From: Siphonodentalium dalli
Lineage: Eukaryota; Mollusca; Scaphopoda; Gadilida; Siphonodentaliidae
Assembly (NCBI GenBank): GCA_032622095.1
Contig: CP136063.1
Location: 84,917,980-84,981,979, forward strand
DNA: 64,000 nt
Reading direction: 5' to 3'
The notes beneath the pieces were generated by a model that made no database searches, was not told where the DNA came from, and was given only the letters and a program-made list of their open reading frames with translations. Position numbers and translations under genes: made by a program. Below are positions 33,975 through 46,310 of the stretch, one piece after another (the stretch's first letter is position 1; each line of letters begins with the position of its first letter).

Positions 33975-36488
33975 ACAATGTGCCAGGAACCGAATGCAAA
34001 AAATGCTTATAAAATAATTCTATACCACAGGTAACTACATGGGAAGTAAAAACTATGTAGCGATGCTATCGAAATTTCTCGCAAAAATTAATTATACAGG
34101 TAATTTAAGGCAATATGTTATTAGCACCGTTACATTTGGAACTATCGAAATTTTACTTCTCAATTCGTTACCTTTGATAAAAAAGCATCTTTTTTTGTGC
34201 ATGTTGCCGTTCATATTCTGGCACCATAGGGGTAGTCTGGTCGTTGAAGCATTGGACCTAGAACAAATTGTTTACAAGCTGTTTTTTGTGTCATATTGTC
34301 GGGCAGAATGTAGGGAACAACATATCCAAAATCCGCTAAAATCCGCTTTGGGGAAAATTCTCTATTGAAGATGGCGTCCATAATGTCTGTTGTTATCGGA
34401 AAATACTGAATTATGCGGCAGGTGCTCCAATTAATGCCAAATTCGTAATAAATTGAAATATACACAAACATTGCTTAGTCGTAAACCATATATGTAGAAT
34501 ATTTTCCCAAAATGGCCACCAAAATGGACAAAATCGAATAAAATTTACATTTAGTGCAAAATTGAATAGCTAGTCCTATACGAGTGAACAACGCTCGAAT
34601 ATTGCGAGGAAGAATGACTACAAGTATAAGAGAAACTTTTGATTAGAGATGTACGAATTCTTTCTGATGTATCTCACGAGAGAGCAAGCGAAATCAGGGT
34701 CTTGTGGAACGGTTAAATCTGGACTTTTGGGCGTCCAGAAACGGAAAAATGACGCAGTTTTATCTGTACCGCTAATCTTCAATCGTGTGACATATGTGTA
34801 ATTAAACAGCTAAACGGGATTTAGTAGGGATGTATTGACTATGCGGCCTTTCTCTAGAAGCAGAAATATATGTATTCAGAGCAGTCTTACGAATGAGACC
34901 AATCACCATTTATTTTGATATCTACGGTATAAAACATTAAAAAATTAATTGCTATAAAACGGTATGAATTATGTTCATATTGTACTGGGGAGAATGCGTA
35001 GATTCTATTGTACGTGTCTCAAAATATAGTTATAGTTGCCTCAGATCAAGTGATAAAACACGAATATTTCGCTTTTATCACAAGAATGCGTGATGGTGTA
35101 CCGTGAACTAAATTTATTAAATCACAAATGAGTACCATAGACTATCTTCAATAAATTCAAAACTTGACCAAAATTGCCTACATAATCTGTGACAGAGACT
35201 GTGTTTATACCTGGAAATTATATTTGGTTGAATTTACCAAGGCCACATCTACGCGAAACTTACTACGTTGTCTTCAACCGCATCACCGCGTTTACCCATT
35301 TTCCATAATGTTACACATGTCTGTTGCACACAGAACCACAACTAACAATATTGGGTGAATGTTCAACGTTGGAATAACTTCTTAAACGATGATCACCTGA
35401 TATTTAGTACGATTATTTGGGTGGTAATGGTAATATATTTCCAAACAAAAATATACTGAAAACTAATAGTGTGCATTGCGCTGTAGCTTATTCTAGTTGT
35501 AAAGTGGCCACTGAAGTAATTTTAACAAAATTGTCTACTAAGACACCGTGTTGGTAGCAGAATGAAAAGTAGTCTTACATACAATATACTATGTACAGTC
35601 TCTTTGACCTGGTGAGATTCGGTGCTAATCCATTGAATATATGAGTGTTTCTTTACAGTATAATAACCATTGCGACATACGTGTATCGTTTATTATCACC
35701 GGGAGTGTTGACAATTCCGGAAATATAACTAGTATATATACCTCTAGAGTATGCACTTAAATTTCGGCGTTGCGTTCAATATTTAATCACCATGCCGAAT
35801 GAAACTACCATGCACTGTGAGGCGAAACATTAGTTCGTGTGTTGCATGAACGAGCTATTTTTGTTTTTGCCCAACAGTTGGATGTTGCATAAGCAGAACA
35901 CCCAAACGTTAAAGACGTAAATCATTGGGGGGTTGACTTGCTGTGCAGTGACCGATGATCCTTCAGATTGATCTGTTTTAATGATGTGTGTACCTAAGAT
36001 ATTTAACAACCGACTTGTATATTGCCAATACGTATTTCACCCTTATGTGGTTACCCAATATGTTGCTTTCTACGTGGTATGGTTTGGAGTTGCGGCCATT
36101 TTGACAGCCATTTCATGGCCACGATTGTATAATTTTCTTGTCCGTGTCACTCTACTCGCTCCCGCATTCTAATTTAACACAAACTGATATAACGGCATAA
36201 TTCTGATGCCACTATATATCGTATAATGACTTATATCGAGAACTGATGTAGTATAGACAACCATGTTGGACGCCATCGTGGATAATAAAGTTTCCCCAAC
36301 GCGGATTTTTGCGGACTTTGGATATGTTATTCCTAATGCTTTTCCGCGTCGAATGACACCGAAAACAGCTTGTAGACAATTTGTTCTAGGTTTACCTCAA
36401 AATCGAGTCTCAACGACCAGACTAGGGTTTCTATGAGAAAATGCCTGCAAAAAATGCCGCGCAAACTTGCCAGTGTATGAACGTACCC
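33975..36488. mobile_element. Second GGGTACGTTCATA MITE copy, split by a 2.2 kb insertion
   Basis: Homology to the MITE at 20173-20593 runs through about 33975-34228 (GAAGTAAAA, TAGCGATGCTA, AATTATACAGGTA, GTTGCCGTTCATATTCTGG). It resumes at 36429 with TATGAGAAAATGCCTGC and ends GCCAGTGTATGAACGTACCC, followed by TAA. The left terminus is lost. The gap is filled by the element at 34229-36428. Confidence 0.75.
34229..36428. mobile_element. 2.2 kb non-autonomous element nested in the Harbinger-like MITE
   Basis: The left end AGTCTGGTCGTTGA, then CCTAGAACAAATTGTTTACA and AGCTG, is mirrored at the right end (CAGCTTGTAGACAATTTGTT, then TCAACGACCAGACT). Inside the ends further inverted blocks occur (GGATATGTT, TTTGGGGAAA / TTTCCCCAA, ATGGCGTCC / GGACGCCAT), so the arms exceed 150 bp. 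The interior has no convincing ORF. Target duplication could not be fixed. Confidence 0.75.
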
Positions 36489-36702
36489 TAAATAGGCGCC
36501 GTGTATATACAATTACATGACTTTCGCAACAAACAGGAACATTATCAATATAATAAGATACAAAATAATACTTATAGTATCGAATATATGAGTGATGTTT
36601 GATGCTGGGAGAACATTAAACCAACTATCAGCGACCACGTGGATTTCAAAACCTGACCTATATATAGAATCCTAGTAATCGCGATTTAGCCCGGCTCCCA
36701 TA

Positions 36703-36745
36703 ATCAGTTTCGGATTCTGAATCTGGATTCTCTCACGAAATAACG
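36703..36745. mobile_element. Isolated end of the CGTTATTTCG element family
   Basis: CGGATTCTGAATCTGGATTC followed by CACGAAATAACG matches, with changes, the right TIR of the element at 59879-61583. I found no left partner. Confidence 0.45.
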
Positions 36746-36769
36746 AATCAGGGGAACAGAATAGAAACA

Positions 36770-37075
36770 AGAAAACCAATGTCAGAAATGGTAACGCGCT
36801 CAAGATAGTATATTATATACCCATGATTGTAATTATAGTAGATAACATATAATGGTTTCACGAATGACCAACTCATAATTCCGTTAAAACAACTAATCCT
36901 TCAAATTATTACAACAACTGTATATACGGCTTATCACTGAAGGTTTCTCGTGCATCTCAACAGAATTCCCAACTACACCTTTTACCGAACTCGGTCTCCG
37001 GGTCGCAGTTCGACTTTTAATCCGTCCGAAAAATTCCCGTTTCTATAAATAAAACGCCCATCGCCCATGCACCTG
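36770..37075. repeat. Dispersed repeat family starting ACAAGAAAACC, copy 1
   Basis: ACAAGAAAACCA, GTCAGAAATGGTAACGC and GCTCAAGAT begin the copy, followed by AATTCCGTTAAAACAACTAA and, at the other side, TCCCAACTACACCTTTTACC, CGCAGTTCGACTTTTAATC and TCTATAAATAAAACGCCC. The same blocks lie inverted at 61640-62098. Shorter copies begin at 43594, 47379 and 51655, and the large repeats A and B begin with a variant of it. Confidence 0.75.
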
Positions 37076-37462
37076 GTCTTATCTTATCTGAGTCTAAAGG
37101 CTTATATAGTTAACCCTTTAATACCTCAATGGATTTTTACCCTAAAATGTATATATTGGAACAACATATTGTTAATTTGTATGGATGATCTGGGATAAAA
37201 GCAGAGGACAGAGGTAGGACACGCTGATTGGAGGCTAGTTACTTTAAAGTATTTCAACCATTTGATAACTGGATCCTGATCGATGAGTATTTTACTTGTT
37301 TCCCAAAGAGAGGTAACTACGTATCAATGGTTATCCAGTCATCAACGGGTTAAGGCTGCATAAGTATGTGGCACATTTTCAACATATTGTGCAAAAAAAC
37401 TTCTTTTTTTATCCAATAAAAAATTGGTTTTGATCAGAACCAAAATTGGTTTTGAACTACTG

Positions 37463-37560
37463 ATTTACGCAAATATATTTGATTCGAGTCGAGGAACCCA
37501 CCCATCAAAGCTCAGAGCGATCAGATATCGATTTTAAAGTTTGTTATTTCAATTGTTTGT
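37463..37560. mobile_element. Partial AAAGGTACTCAA MITE
   Basis: ATTTGATTCGAGTCGAGGAA, CCACCCATCAAAGCTCAGAG and ATATCGATTTTAAAG match the left inner arm of the copies at 16607 and 38162. The terminal sequence is missing. Confidence 0.6.
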
Positions 37561-38025
37561 TTAAAGATATGTATAATTTTTGTTCTCATTTGTATGTATT
37601 TTGTGTAACATAATGTTTATATAATATCTCCATAGAGGAGGCAATAAAGATATATATAATCTATCAGTATCAGATTCAGAACAGTTTGATCTACTTTCAA
37701 GCTGTTTTTGGTCGGACTCTTCCAAAGGTGTAATTGTGTCAGGCATAAATTTTCAATTGTTGACAATTTTTACCAAAGTTGGGTATTAGACAGTCAGCTA
37801 ACAGTGTCACACCCCCACTCCACTGTTCAAAGTGTTGTTCATCTTTTTCTCTGACTGCTTTGACTCTAAAGTCATTCCAGTACTGGACTCGTTGTGCTAT
37901 CTTCGCGAGCGCTTTCTTGTTTGTTATTGACACTGTGTGCTGGGGAGTCTTAAATCTCGACGTAATCTACCATAACATAATCCTAATTAAGAGGAGTTTT
38001 AAATTAAAAACCCTCCCAAAATGAG
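37561..38025 (-). pseudogene. Possible protein-coding relic, unidentified
   Basis: Minus-strand frames 37739-37933 (64 codons) and 37561-37746 (61 codons) overlap by a few bases. Their composition is unlike the flanking AT repeats (KALAKIAQRVQYWNDF, FEQWSGGVTLLADC, then TPLEESDQKQLESR), and the first frame stays open upstream to about 37960. It could be a decayed exon or a captured gene fragment lying between two AAAGGTACTCAA MITE pieces. I recognise no family. Confidence 0.35.
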
Positions 38026-38161
38026 TAACTCATCGACTGAAATTCGCTATAAATTATTCTAATAATGATAAATCCTTATTAATCCTTAACGTTTATTTTG
38101 TTTCTTTATGTTGTGTCGAATATATACCAGTGTTAAATAGAGTTTGATTTAAAACATTGTT

Positions 38162-38617
38162 AAAGGTTCTCAATCCGATTTAACGCTCCTATATTACTAT
38201 TTCTTAGGCGTCGGGGTAAAAAAATATTTGATTCGAGTCGAGGAACCCACCCATCAAAGATCAGAGCGATCAGATATCGATTTTAAAGTTAGTTATTTCA
38301 ATTGTTTGTGGCCCAGAAACACGCCGTCAAATGGATAGTCTCGGTCAAAATTGCGGATGAAGATGGATAATTCTAAAAACAAGTGGTAATACGGCCAACT
38401 ATTGTGAATACTCAAGTGATGATAATACGGCCATATAATATTTCGTTGAACAAACTGGTGATAAATAACATGTTTTGGGAAATTTGATACCATAGTTGAC
38501 AGTGGTTAGCATTATTTTGTTGCAGCTAATCGATTCTGATAACTAAAGCATATTTTGGAGAAAAAAAATGTTGTTGTATCTTGATATGGGAACCCTCTGA
38601 TCGAAATGAGTACCTTT
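38162..38617. mobile_element. 456 bp MITE, AAAGGTACTCAA family
   Basis: It starts AAAGGTTCTCAATCCGAT and ends with the inverse GATCGAAATGAGTACCTTT. The left arm contains ATTTGATTCGAGTCGAGGAA as in the copy at 16607-17080. No coding capacity. Confidence 0.75.
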
Positions 38618-38765
38618 AATCTTATTGGGAATTCAGTCTTCACCTTTCAAGTTCAAATCGGCATCTTCAAAACTTTGTTGATATCCGCGCACCGTCAATG
38701 CTAGATGGACTGCGACGAAAGGCCTTCGCTGTTGAGGTTCCTTCTGACTCTTACCGCGACCTTTA

Positions 38766-39981
38766 GGGCGCGTACACATGAAGCTGCAAGAAAATATCTG
38801 CAAGAAAATATCAGGTAAAATTGCACACTGATATTTTCTTGCTGCAAAGATTACGCCCGTGAGAACGCGGCGGTTTAGACGGCGTTGATTGAGCTCAATC
38901 AGAACAGTATTAGTCATGCTGGTTCAAGTGAATTGCATCCGGTAAATAACATATAGTCCATTTTGGCAATTCATAGCTTTGTGAAATTTCCAACTGTAAA
39001 GTTGACATGTATTACCGAAGTCGGTGGGATTAGACACCACTAACCTGTAGCAACGTTGATGATCTCATGCATAAAGACCTTCTGCATAATGAGAAAGTGG
39101 TCACGTTATTTGGAAATTTGGAAATGTTATAATTTCATAGTGCATGTATATGTGGGGTGACAAATGTTATTATGGTTTTGTGGCAAATCGAATAACACCA
39201 CCCCCATTGAGACCCCATATGAAGTTTTCAGGAGATTGTTGCTTGGTGCATGGGGCTGTGGTGTACATTACGTTACCGAACTTACATGGTGCATGTGGGG
39301 ACATGGGGACAACTCGGAAACAATATTAGTTGGAAATTTCACACCAACAATGGTTTGAAATTGTTCTTGCAATGTAGTCTGATTTTTCAACCATTAATGT
39401 ATGTGGAATTAGTGGTTTTAGACCAACATTTGCATTTTTCCTACTTTGGTCAAATTATTGGTTTGGAATTTCTTCTAGGCCCCTCCCTCCCCGGTGTCCA
39501 GTCAAAATTCAAGGTATGTGAGGTACCATATGGGAAATTCAAAGACGATGGGAGGTGTGCAAATTCAATTATGTGATCTTGGGTCTTTGGCCCGATTCAA
39601 GAGGGGGTGCAGTTGGAAATCCATGGACATCCTCCGTCAGCGGAAACCCTCAAAAGATATATGTCCCCACACATATCCATATAATAGCTCAGCGATTATG
39701 TCAAACAATCCAAAATGGAATTACGAAGTCAATTGTTGAAACAGGCGATAATATTGATGGATCATAAGTCGAGTGTGTGAACGGTCACCAGCGTGTCCCT
39801 TATAGAGATTAGTTAACGGATACCGATGGCCACCAATCAAGGTGAACACATACCACCAACTGGCGATAAAATATCAGCGCGCTGCCTTCGTCGGATATTT
39901 TCCGGTATTATTTATTTGATTGGTCAAGTAAGTCACATGGGGCATACCTGATATTTTCTTGCCCACCATGTGTACGCGCCC
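38766..39981. mobile_element. 1.2 kb PIF/Harbinger-like element, TTA target site
   Basis: The left end GGGCGCGTACACATG is mirrored by CATGTGTACGCGCCC at the right. TTA lies directly outside both (38763-38765, 39982-39984). Arms share GCAAGAAAATATCAGGTA. Frames inside (39144-39767) are short and overlapping, with no DDE transposase visible, so it looks non-autonomous. Confidence 0.82.
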
Positions 39982-40070
39982 TTAATGGCAACAAGAGTTC
40001 CTCGTGTAAAAATGTCCGTCTTTCTCATAGTTGGGCATATATACATCAAATGAATCCAGATAATTTACAT

Positions 40071-40127
40071 GTAATTTACATGTAATTTACATGTAATTTA
40101 CATGTAACTTGCATGTAATTTGATCCA
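40071..40127. repeat. 11 bp minisatellite (TAATTTACATG x4, then variants)
   Basis: Four exact TAATTTACATG units are followed by TAACTTGCATG and a partial unit. Confidence 0.9.
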
Positions 40128-40335
40128 GAAAGTCGCTTGTCGATCTGGATTTTAATGCTTTTATGTTTGTAATCCCCTCAGCGCGACTTATTCGCACGAT
40201 TTAGGCTGACAACAGATATATGGTTTCTTCTAATGGAAGTTTCTTTTGAAAACGGGTAATCGCCGACGCTCGTACCTTCTCGTCGTCGGTTCACTCGTAA
40301 AGTCAGCGAAAAATATGGAACCAATCGACACCATG
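40128..40335. other. Gene-free stretch
   Basis: Nothing recognisable between the minisatellite and copy B of the large repeat. Confidence 0.35.
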
Positions 40336-43300
40336 TATGTACAAGAAAACTAAGATGCATGCATCAGGTCGGCCGTGAACTATCTACCATAGAATTGTTG
40401 TAGCTATCGATTATACATTTTGGAACACCTGTCTGTATGTATGTGTGTATGCATGAATGCATGTGTGTATGTGTTATAGACTCTAACACTGCTCGACTGA
40501 TCCGACTCGGATTTGGTATTTAACGTGTCAACTTGACCTCGCTCATAGGCATGTTTCTGGACCTTGACCGATCCGACTAAAAATTTGTGTGTAGGACTAC
40601 TTCGATCCCGGGAGCAATATGGACGGGTCCAATTTCGCGTGGGACCATGTTCTCGAACGTGTTGATATAGGCATGTTTCTGGACCAATTGAACAATAGTT
40701 TGGCCAGACGCTGTATATGCTGGGTACTGTCCAGATGGAGGCGATCACAAAAAAATCCCTAAATAGCCCGAACGAAGTCGAGTACATCAGCTAGTTTAAT
40801 ATATATTTTGGACATTTGTCTGTCTGTTTGTCTGTTAGCTATGGCCGGGAAAACTGCCGGACAGATTTTACGAAATTTGATACCTAGGGGAAATTATTTC
40901 CAGGGAGTATTTTGGACGGGTCAAATCGTGACCCGACATGACGTTCACCTTTATAATGGTCAATTCAAGGTTAAATCGCGCAATTCTCAGAAAATCAGAG
41001 GGGAACATCCCGGACGAAGTCGGGTCCACCAGCTACTATTATATATTTCTAGATTTAGTTACAAACTAAATACCTGTATATTGTACAATGAAATGTTTGA
41101 CAAATATATCTGTATCAATATTACCATACGGGTCGTTAAAATAGATACGACGAAACAAATTTTGAAGGGTGCATGTATCAGGTAAATTTTTATATTTCAA
41201 ATGATGACAGGAATGCGGAAAGTTGAAGTACCTACGTAATACTGGCTATCCGAATGAAGAGATATACATGTATATAAAAACCAAAATAGAAGATGACTGC
41301 TGGCGACAATGTTTTCCAAAAAAATTCAAAGCATTCGATAGCTCCCATCTAGTTGTCAGCCCGAAGATCAATATGAAGTTTGGTGACTATCAGATGAGGG
41401 ATATGTCTGTACAGTTGCTAAACAATTCAGTCATGCAAAAGAGGATCAAACAGTAAGATACCAAATTGCTGTCTGTGGTAATGTTTTTTAACGAAATTCG
41501 GGAAAATTAGATTACTCTCACCCTGGTTATCCAGAAGATCATTGTGGAATCTGGTGACGATCGGACAAGGGGTGTCGTCTGTAGGATCAACCAAATTATT
41601 TAGCCATAAAAATATTAAAATTCAAGATCACCGCTGGCAGTGATGTCTTCACAAGGACAGTTTGAGAACAAAATATGGCTCACATCTAGCGGGGACCCAA
41701 AATATCCACATGAGAATAAGTTCTCCAATAAAAGCTGGCTGCAGGGTGCGCCAATTGATTCAAATTCGAAATTTAGCAGGGTGTACTGCTTGTGGCCATG
41801 TTTTCCCCGCAACTTTGATAGACTGATGGACAAAACCACTGAATCCGTTGAATCAATATACATGTATACATGAATTAATTTATATGCATTGTTATACACG
41901 GTACTGGTATATAAAGGTACTGAAAATAACTATATTGCTAGTATACACAAAATAAACCATATATCATGGCTATGGGTTCTAATATCCGAACATGACAGCT
42001 GAGAACTTGGTGTGAATTGAAGAGTGGTGGTGTCTCAAGCATATCTAACCCTCCTCGTTAGCAACATGCCATTAAATGGCATAAGTATAATCTAGCTTGA
42101 GGACAGAAGTGACCCATAAAACCCCCCTTAATTCGACCAGGTCCTCGCGCGATGTATGGTCGACCACATGATGATCTAGGGGGGATTAGAATTGTTGTAT
42201 AAATATAACTGCATGTAAATATAAAATAAAATAGTGCTACATCTTATTACAGATTATTGCCATATATAATCAGTGACTATACAGACAGTCTGACAAAATA
42301 AAGTTTCAGTGACACTCTATCCGAAGAGGGGAATAATTCCATCTGTTACAGTCAATGGAGCAATTATGAATCTGGAAAGGTGAAATTTCTAAGTAATACT
42401 AGATATCGACATGACGCGATAACATATAACGTAAATGCAATATGGCCGCTGGCGACCATTTTTTCCTATAAAATTAAAAAAATATTTGATAGCTCTCATC
42501 TGATAGATCAATATCAAGATAAATATGTGATGATCGGATGAGTGAAGTGGACTGTGCTAAACGGTTTAGTAATGCTTAAAAAGATTCTTACCTTAATATT
42601 TTTATGTTCACTTTATAAACTTCACTGAGTCATGTTTGTCATGTATTGAGTTTGATATCTTTTGTTAACAGTTTATAAATCATGTATGTCTCATGTTTGT
42701 TATTTTAATTTATGTGTTTATTATCATTAAATAAAGTTACATTCCTTAAAAAGATTCTTACCTCAATGTTTTTATGTTCACTTTATAAACTCCACTGAGT
42801 CATCTTTGTCATGTATTGAATTTGATATCTTTTGTTAACAGTTTATAAATTATGTGTGTCTCGTGTTCGTTATTATATTATATACACTTTATAGCGTGTT
42901 TCAGCTGGTTTCAGAACGAAAAAAAAATGAATAAAATCAACAAATTTGTAAATTTAAAAACAATTCAAACGTTGTTGTATTCCATGTCCCAGTCCGGACA
43001 TATACACCAAATTTCAATAATATTCATTGAGAAACAACGGACCAAAAGCCATATAGCACCCCGTATACATCTTTTATTCCGAGCTAGCCTTTTATTCCGA
43101 GTTGGCACACGTCGATTGGGGCGAGTTAGCCCTGGGGCGAGTATGCCGATTCCGACACCTTCTCTATTTGCAGCAGGTATACGTTTACGCTGATTTACGC
43201 GTAATTTAATTTACAAAATTCCCCAATTGGTATCGTAAATAGAGCGACCTTATTTGACAGAGAATGCCTCTGTTATTGATTATCAAGTTGCTATACTTTA

Positions 43301-43585
43301 AAAACGACAAATTCACATGCTCGTTTAAGCACAGTAGTCTATTTTCACCATGTTAAAGGACATCCACAAATACTAAATAACGCTAACCTACTGCGAATGT
43401 TTGACACGACAACTGTTAACATATTTGGGCTGAATTCATTTGACGCGGTATTATTCCTCAAAATAAACAACAAAACCATCGTTACTTGGAAATGTAGTTT
43501 GGGCTAACATTTACATAAATCCTCCACATCATTTATCCCGACACACACGTCAGATGAAAAACAGCCATGAAGTAAACGGCCAAAT
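40336..43585. repeat. Large direct repeat, copy B (partner 28923-32935)
   Basis: Collinear with copy A with small substitutions and the three deletions listed there. It includes the Helitron-like end at 40766-40797, the short Helitron-like block to 41036, shared sequence such as GATGACTGCTGGCGACAATG (41292) and the two 170 bp units (42576, 42746). It ends at CAGCCATGAAGTAAACGGCC, just before an ACAAGAAAACC repeat copy. No gene is supported within it. Confidence 0.88.
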
Positions 43586-43593
43586 TGGCCGAA

Positions 43594-43800
43594 ACAAGAA
43601 AACCATAATCAGAAATGGTAACGCCCTCAAGATTATATTATATTACGCATAAATATAAGTTATAAACAAAAATGTTTTATATATTGGTTACACGAATTCC
43701 GTTAAAACAACTAATGCTTCAAATTATTAAAAAAACTACGGCTTATTACTAAAGGTTTCTAATTCACCACACCAGAAGTCTCTAAATGCGGATCAAAAAT
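43594..43800. repeat. Dispersed ACAAGAAAACC repeat, copy 2
   Basis: ACAAGAAAACCATAATCAGA, GGTAACGCCCTCAAGAT and AATTCCGTTAAAACAACTAA occur in the family order. It continues through GGCTTATTACT and TCTAAATGCGGA, shared with 48700-48780. Confidence 0.7.
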
Positions 43801-44335
43801 CGGAGTCATTGTGTTCCCGCCACAAAATCTTCAACTATTCAGTGGTTCAGCCATTGTTGATATCTAAACATTTAAAGCAATTAATGCGGTCATAATAGTT
43901 ACATACTGCAACTATCAATCCAGCGAATATTATATGATTGATAGAACAAACCACTATTATGATGATCGTGTCGCCATTTGTTTAAAATACGTATCAATTG
44001 ACATATACGCACCCGTTCCCTCATTAAAATCAACATATTTCGACCATTTTAGGGGACCTCCGCGAATTCGTGGACCTCCGCAAATAGACCTCCACAAATA
44101 GGGACCTACTGCGAATTATGACAACAGGCTAGCAGTTGGTTGAATACTATTTCCCTTTTTTACTAAAGTAAACAAGTAAATGTCGAAAGACGATACATAT
44201 ATTTGTAAACAAGCATTGCAAATAATATTATTGGGACGAAAAGTCGCAAGACTTGTTCCGTATGATGATGATGATGATGATGATAGTTTTAGGGGAACTC
44301 CGCGAATTCGTGGACCTCCGCAAAATAAAATAATA
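43801..44335. other. Gene-free stretch with a 240 bp-spaced direct repeat
   Basis: TTTTAGGGGACCTCCGCG followed by AATTCGTGGACCTCCGC occurs at 44047 and, with one change, at 44287. A seven-unit GAT run (44264-44284) precedes the second. Confidence 0.6.
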
Positions 44336-44339
44336 CTTT

Positions 44340-44820
44340 GAGCTTACACATACCAGCTTTGTTTCAGATCAAATAATCAAAACTGGAGTTATCGGTCGGA
44401 ACGCGAAATGTTATGAAATTGGTCAAATTCTAAGTTGAAAAAGGGCCGTCACTCATGTAAAAATAACTGGACGGAACCCATATTCGAACTTGGCCTGTAT
44501 CTTTAGCTGGGAAATATACACACCAACTTTGGTTCAGATAAAATAATCCAAACTGGAGTTATCGGTCGGAAATAAAAAATGTTAACAGACGGTCAAATTC
44601 TAAGTCGAAAAAGGGCCGTAACTCATGTAAAAATAATTGGACGGAACCCATATTCGACCTTGGCCTGTATCTTTAGCTGGGAAATACACATACCACCTTT
44701 GGTTCAGATAAAATAATCCCAACTGGAGTTGTCGATCGGAAACCAAAAATGTTAACGGACGGACGCACAGACGGACGTACGGACGGACGGACAGACTGAT
44801 AACATAATACGACCTTTTTT
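44340..44820. repeat. ~170 bp tandem repeat with GGAC tail
   Basis: TTTGGTTCAGATAAAATAAT recurs at about 44526 and 44695, with a variant at 44352. AAAGGGCCGTAACTCATGTA and GACGGAACCCATATTCGA recur between them. The array ends in ACGGACGGAC repeats and CCTTTTTTCAAAAAGGGCG. Similar repeats are common in bivalve and gastropod genomes, as far as I recall. Confidence 0.8.
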
Positions 44821-45700
44821 CAAAAAGGGCGTATAAAAATGATATATAATAATGATAGTGTTAATTATATTTAATTATAACATGTATGTAACATGCAAAG
44901 TCTCGATACCTATCCCGTGCTAAATATAGATCATGGGATAAAGAATTGAATTGGCACATGGAGCAGAGTGTGTAGATTTCCCCCCCCCCCCGCTCCCCAC
45001 CAAATGGGCAGAAAATTCCTTTCCAGAAAAATACCAAAAATTGGATAAAGTCGTGTGATATGACGAGAAAAATAACTGTTATATTGTTTTCACGAAAGTC
45101 ATATGTATATCCATTCTAATTGGTCCATGGAAATGCATGTGTTAAAGGGGTACTGTACGCCATTTTCAATAAATTCCCGATGATAACAGCGATCTAATAT
45201 CGATAATATATAGAAAACTAAGTAATTTGAGTCGAATATGTATTTTGTAAACGTTCAGGTTAATATAGGTTATCTTAAAATCAAAGTTAATAATTTGATA
45301 TAAATTTAATTTATGGCTGGAGCCATAAATTAAATTATGAATTTCCGCGTACAAGACGTTATCAAAATAATTCACGGATATTGGATTGGGCAACGCGTGG
45401 CAAACATGATCGTGTAACAAATTATGTTGATACTGGGCGTAAACACATGCCACTCACTTACTTGTGACTATGCAATGACTTAAATAAGTATATGGGGCTA
45501 GAATGCATATAATATAACATTTATTTCATACATTTGCTTGAAAACTGTCAAAAATTACTCGACAGCGACCATTGATATTTTCGCATTCCGGCTAAATTTT
45601 CATCCGTAACATTACTTTGTACTCAACAGACTTTCAAATAGTGGAAATATTCTACGACTCAGAGACTATAGAAACCAACAACAACATCCTTTAAAATGTA
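44821..45700. other. Gene-free stretch
   Basis: AT-rich, with a C-run (about 44982-44991) and a 30 bp perfect palindrome, TTTAATTTATGGC plus its inverse (about 45306-45335). A 95-codon minus frame (45166-45453) has no recognisable domain. Confidence 0.45.
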
Positions 45701-45711
45701 CCTATATCACC

Positions 45712-45717
45712 TCTCTC

Positions 45718-45777
<60 letters not shown>

Positions 45778-45824
45778 TCTCTCTCTCTCTCTCTCTCCCT
45801 CTCTCTCTATCTTTCCCTTTCTCG

Positions 45825-45859
<35 letters not shown>

Positions 45860-45872
45860 TCTCTATCTCTCT
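45712..45872. repeat. (CT)n microsatellite with (CA)n insert
   Basis: About 160 bp of CTCTCT with an internal CACACA run at 45761-45776. The Ser/Leu repeat frame is an artefact. Confidence 0.95.
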
Positions 45873-46310
45873 ATACCGAAGTGCTTGGCCACTGGCAGAT
45901 CGTCCTTGTTTTTTATATTTTGCCGATGACCTGTCTCCCCTATATAATGAGTATCCGGACACTTGGCACACATGATGAGATACACCAAACCACTAGAATT
46001 ACAGTTGAATGAGCCCTTCTGTCGGAAAATGTGACCATCCTTGGTTCTTGGAATATCGTTAGAGATTAGCTGACACGTCTTACATCTGGGCGTGTGACAC
46101 GGTGTGGTTTTGGAATCCGAGAATGATGGTTGTGGTTTGGTAAATACCAGTTTATTGTGTAGGTTAGGTGGTTGCATCGTGCCCACGACGGGTTTATCGG
46201 GCAGGACTTTATGTAGATATTTGTCACTGTCTATCGTAGGTTGGAGGTCCTGAAGAATATTCCGGAGTTTGTCCGTAGGCGGATGATAGGTAACCACGAA
46301 TGGAACTCGT
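45863..46310 (-). pseudogene. Penelope-like element fragment, GIY-YIG endonuclease region
   Basis: A 144-codon frame reads FVVTYHPPT near its start, then PCHTPRCKTCQLI (Cys/His cluster), GSFNCNSSGLVYLIMCAKC and YIGETG, then PVAKHF. VYLI and YIGETG are the two core motifs of the GIY-YIG nuclease carried at the C-terminus of Penelope-like retroelements, and the CxTC cluster before them is also typical. The RT part is absent and the frame ends in the CT microsatellite. Downstream of the RT-type start side, 46420-46460 has CCCGAGGAAGGTGCAAACCG and AAAGCTTGCGG, a motif I associate with such elements. A host GIY-YIG gene is less likely. Confidence 0.78.

Noticed and set aside
38766-39981. Harbinger transposase genes inside the element
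   Set aside because: Only short overlapping frames without DDE-type motifs are present.
40404-40787. 127-codon minus ORF (and relatives at 28977-29358)
   Set aside because: It lies in the repeated Helitron-like block and changes length between the two copies through small indels, as expected for non-coding repeat.
45696-45929. Ser/Leu repeat ORF
   Set aside because: (CT)n microsatellite.
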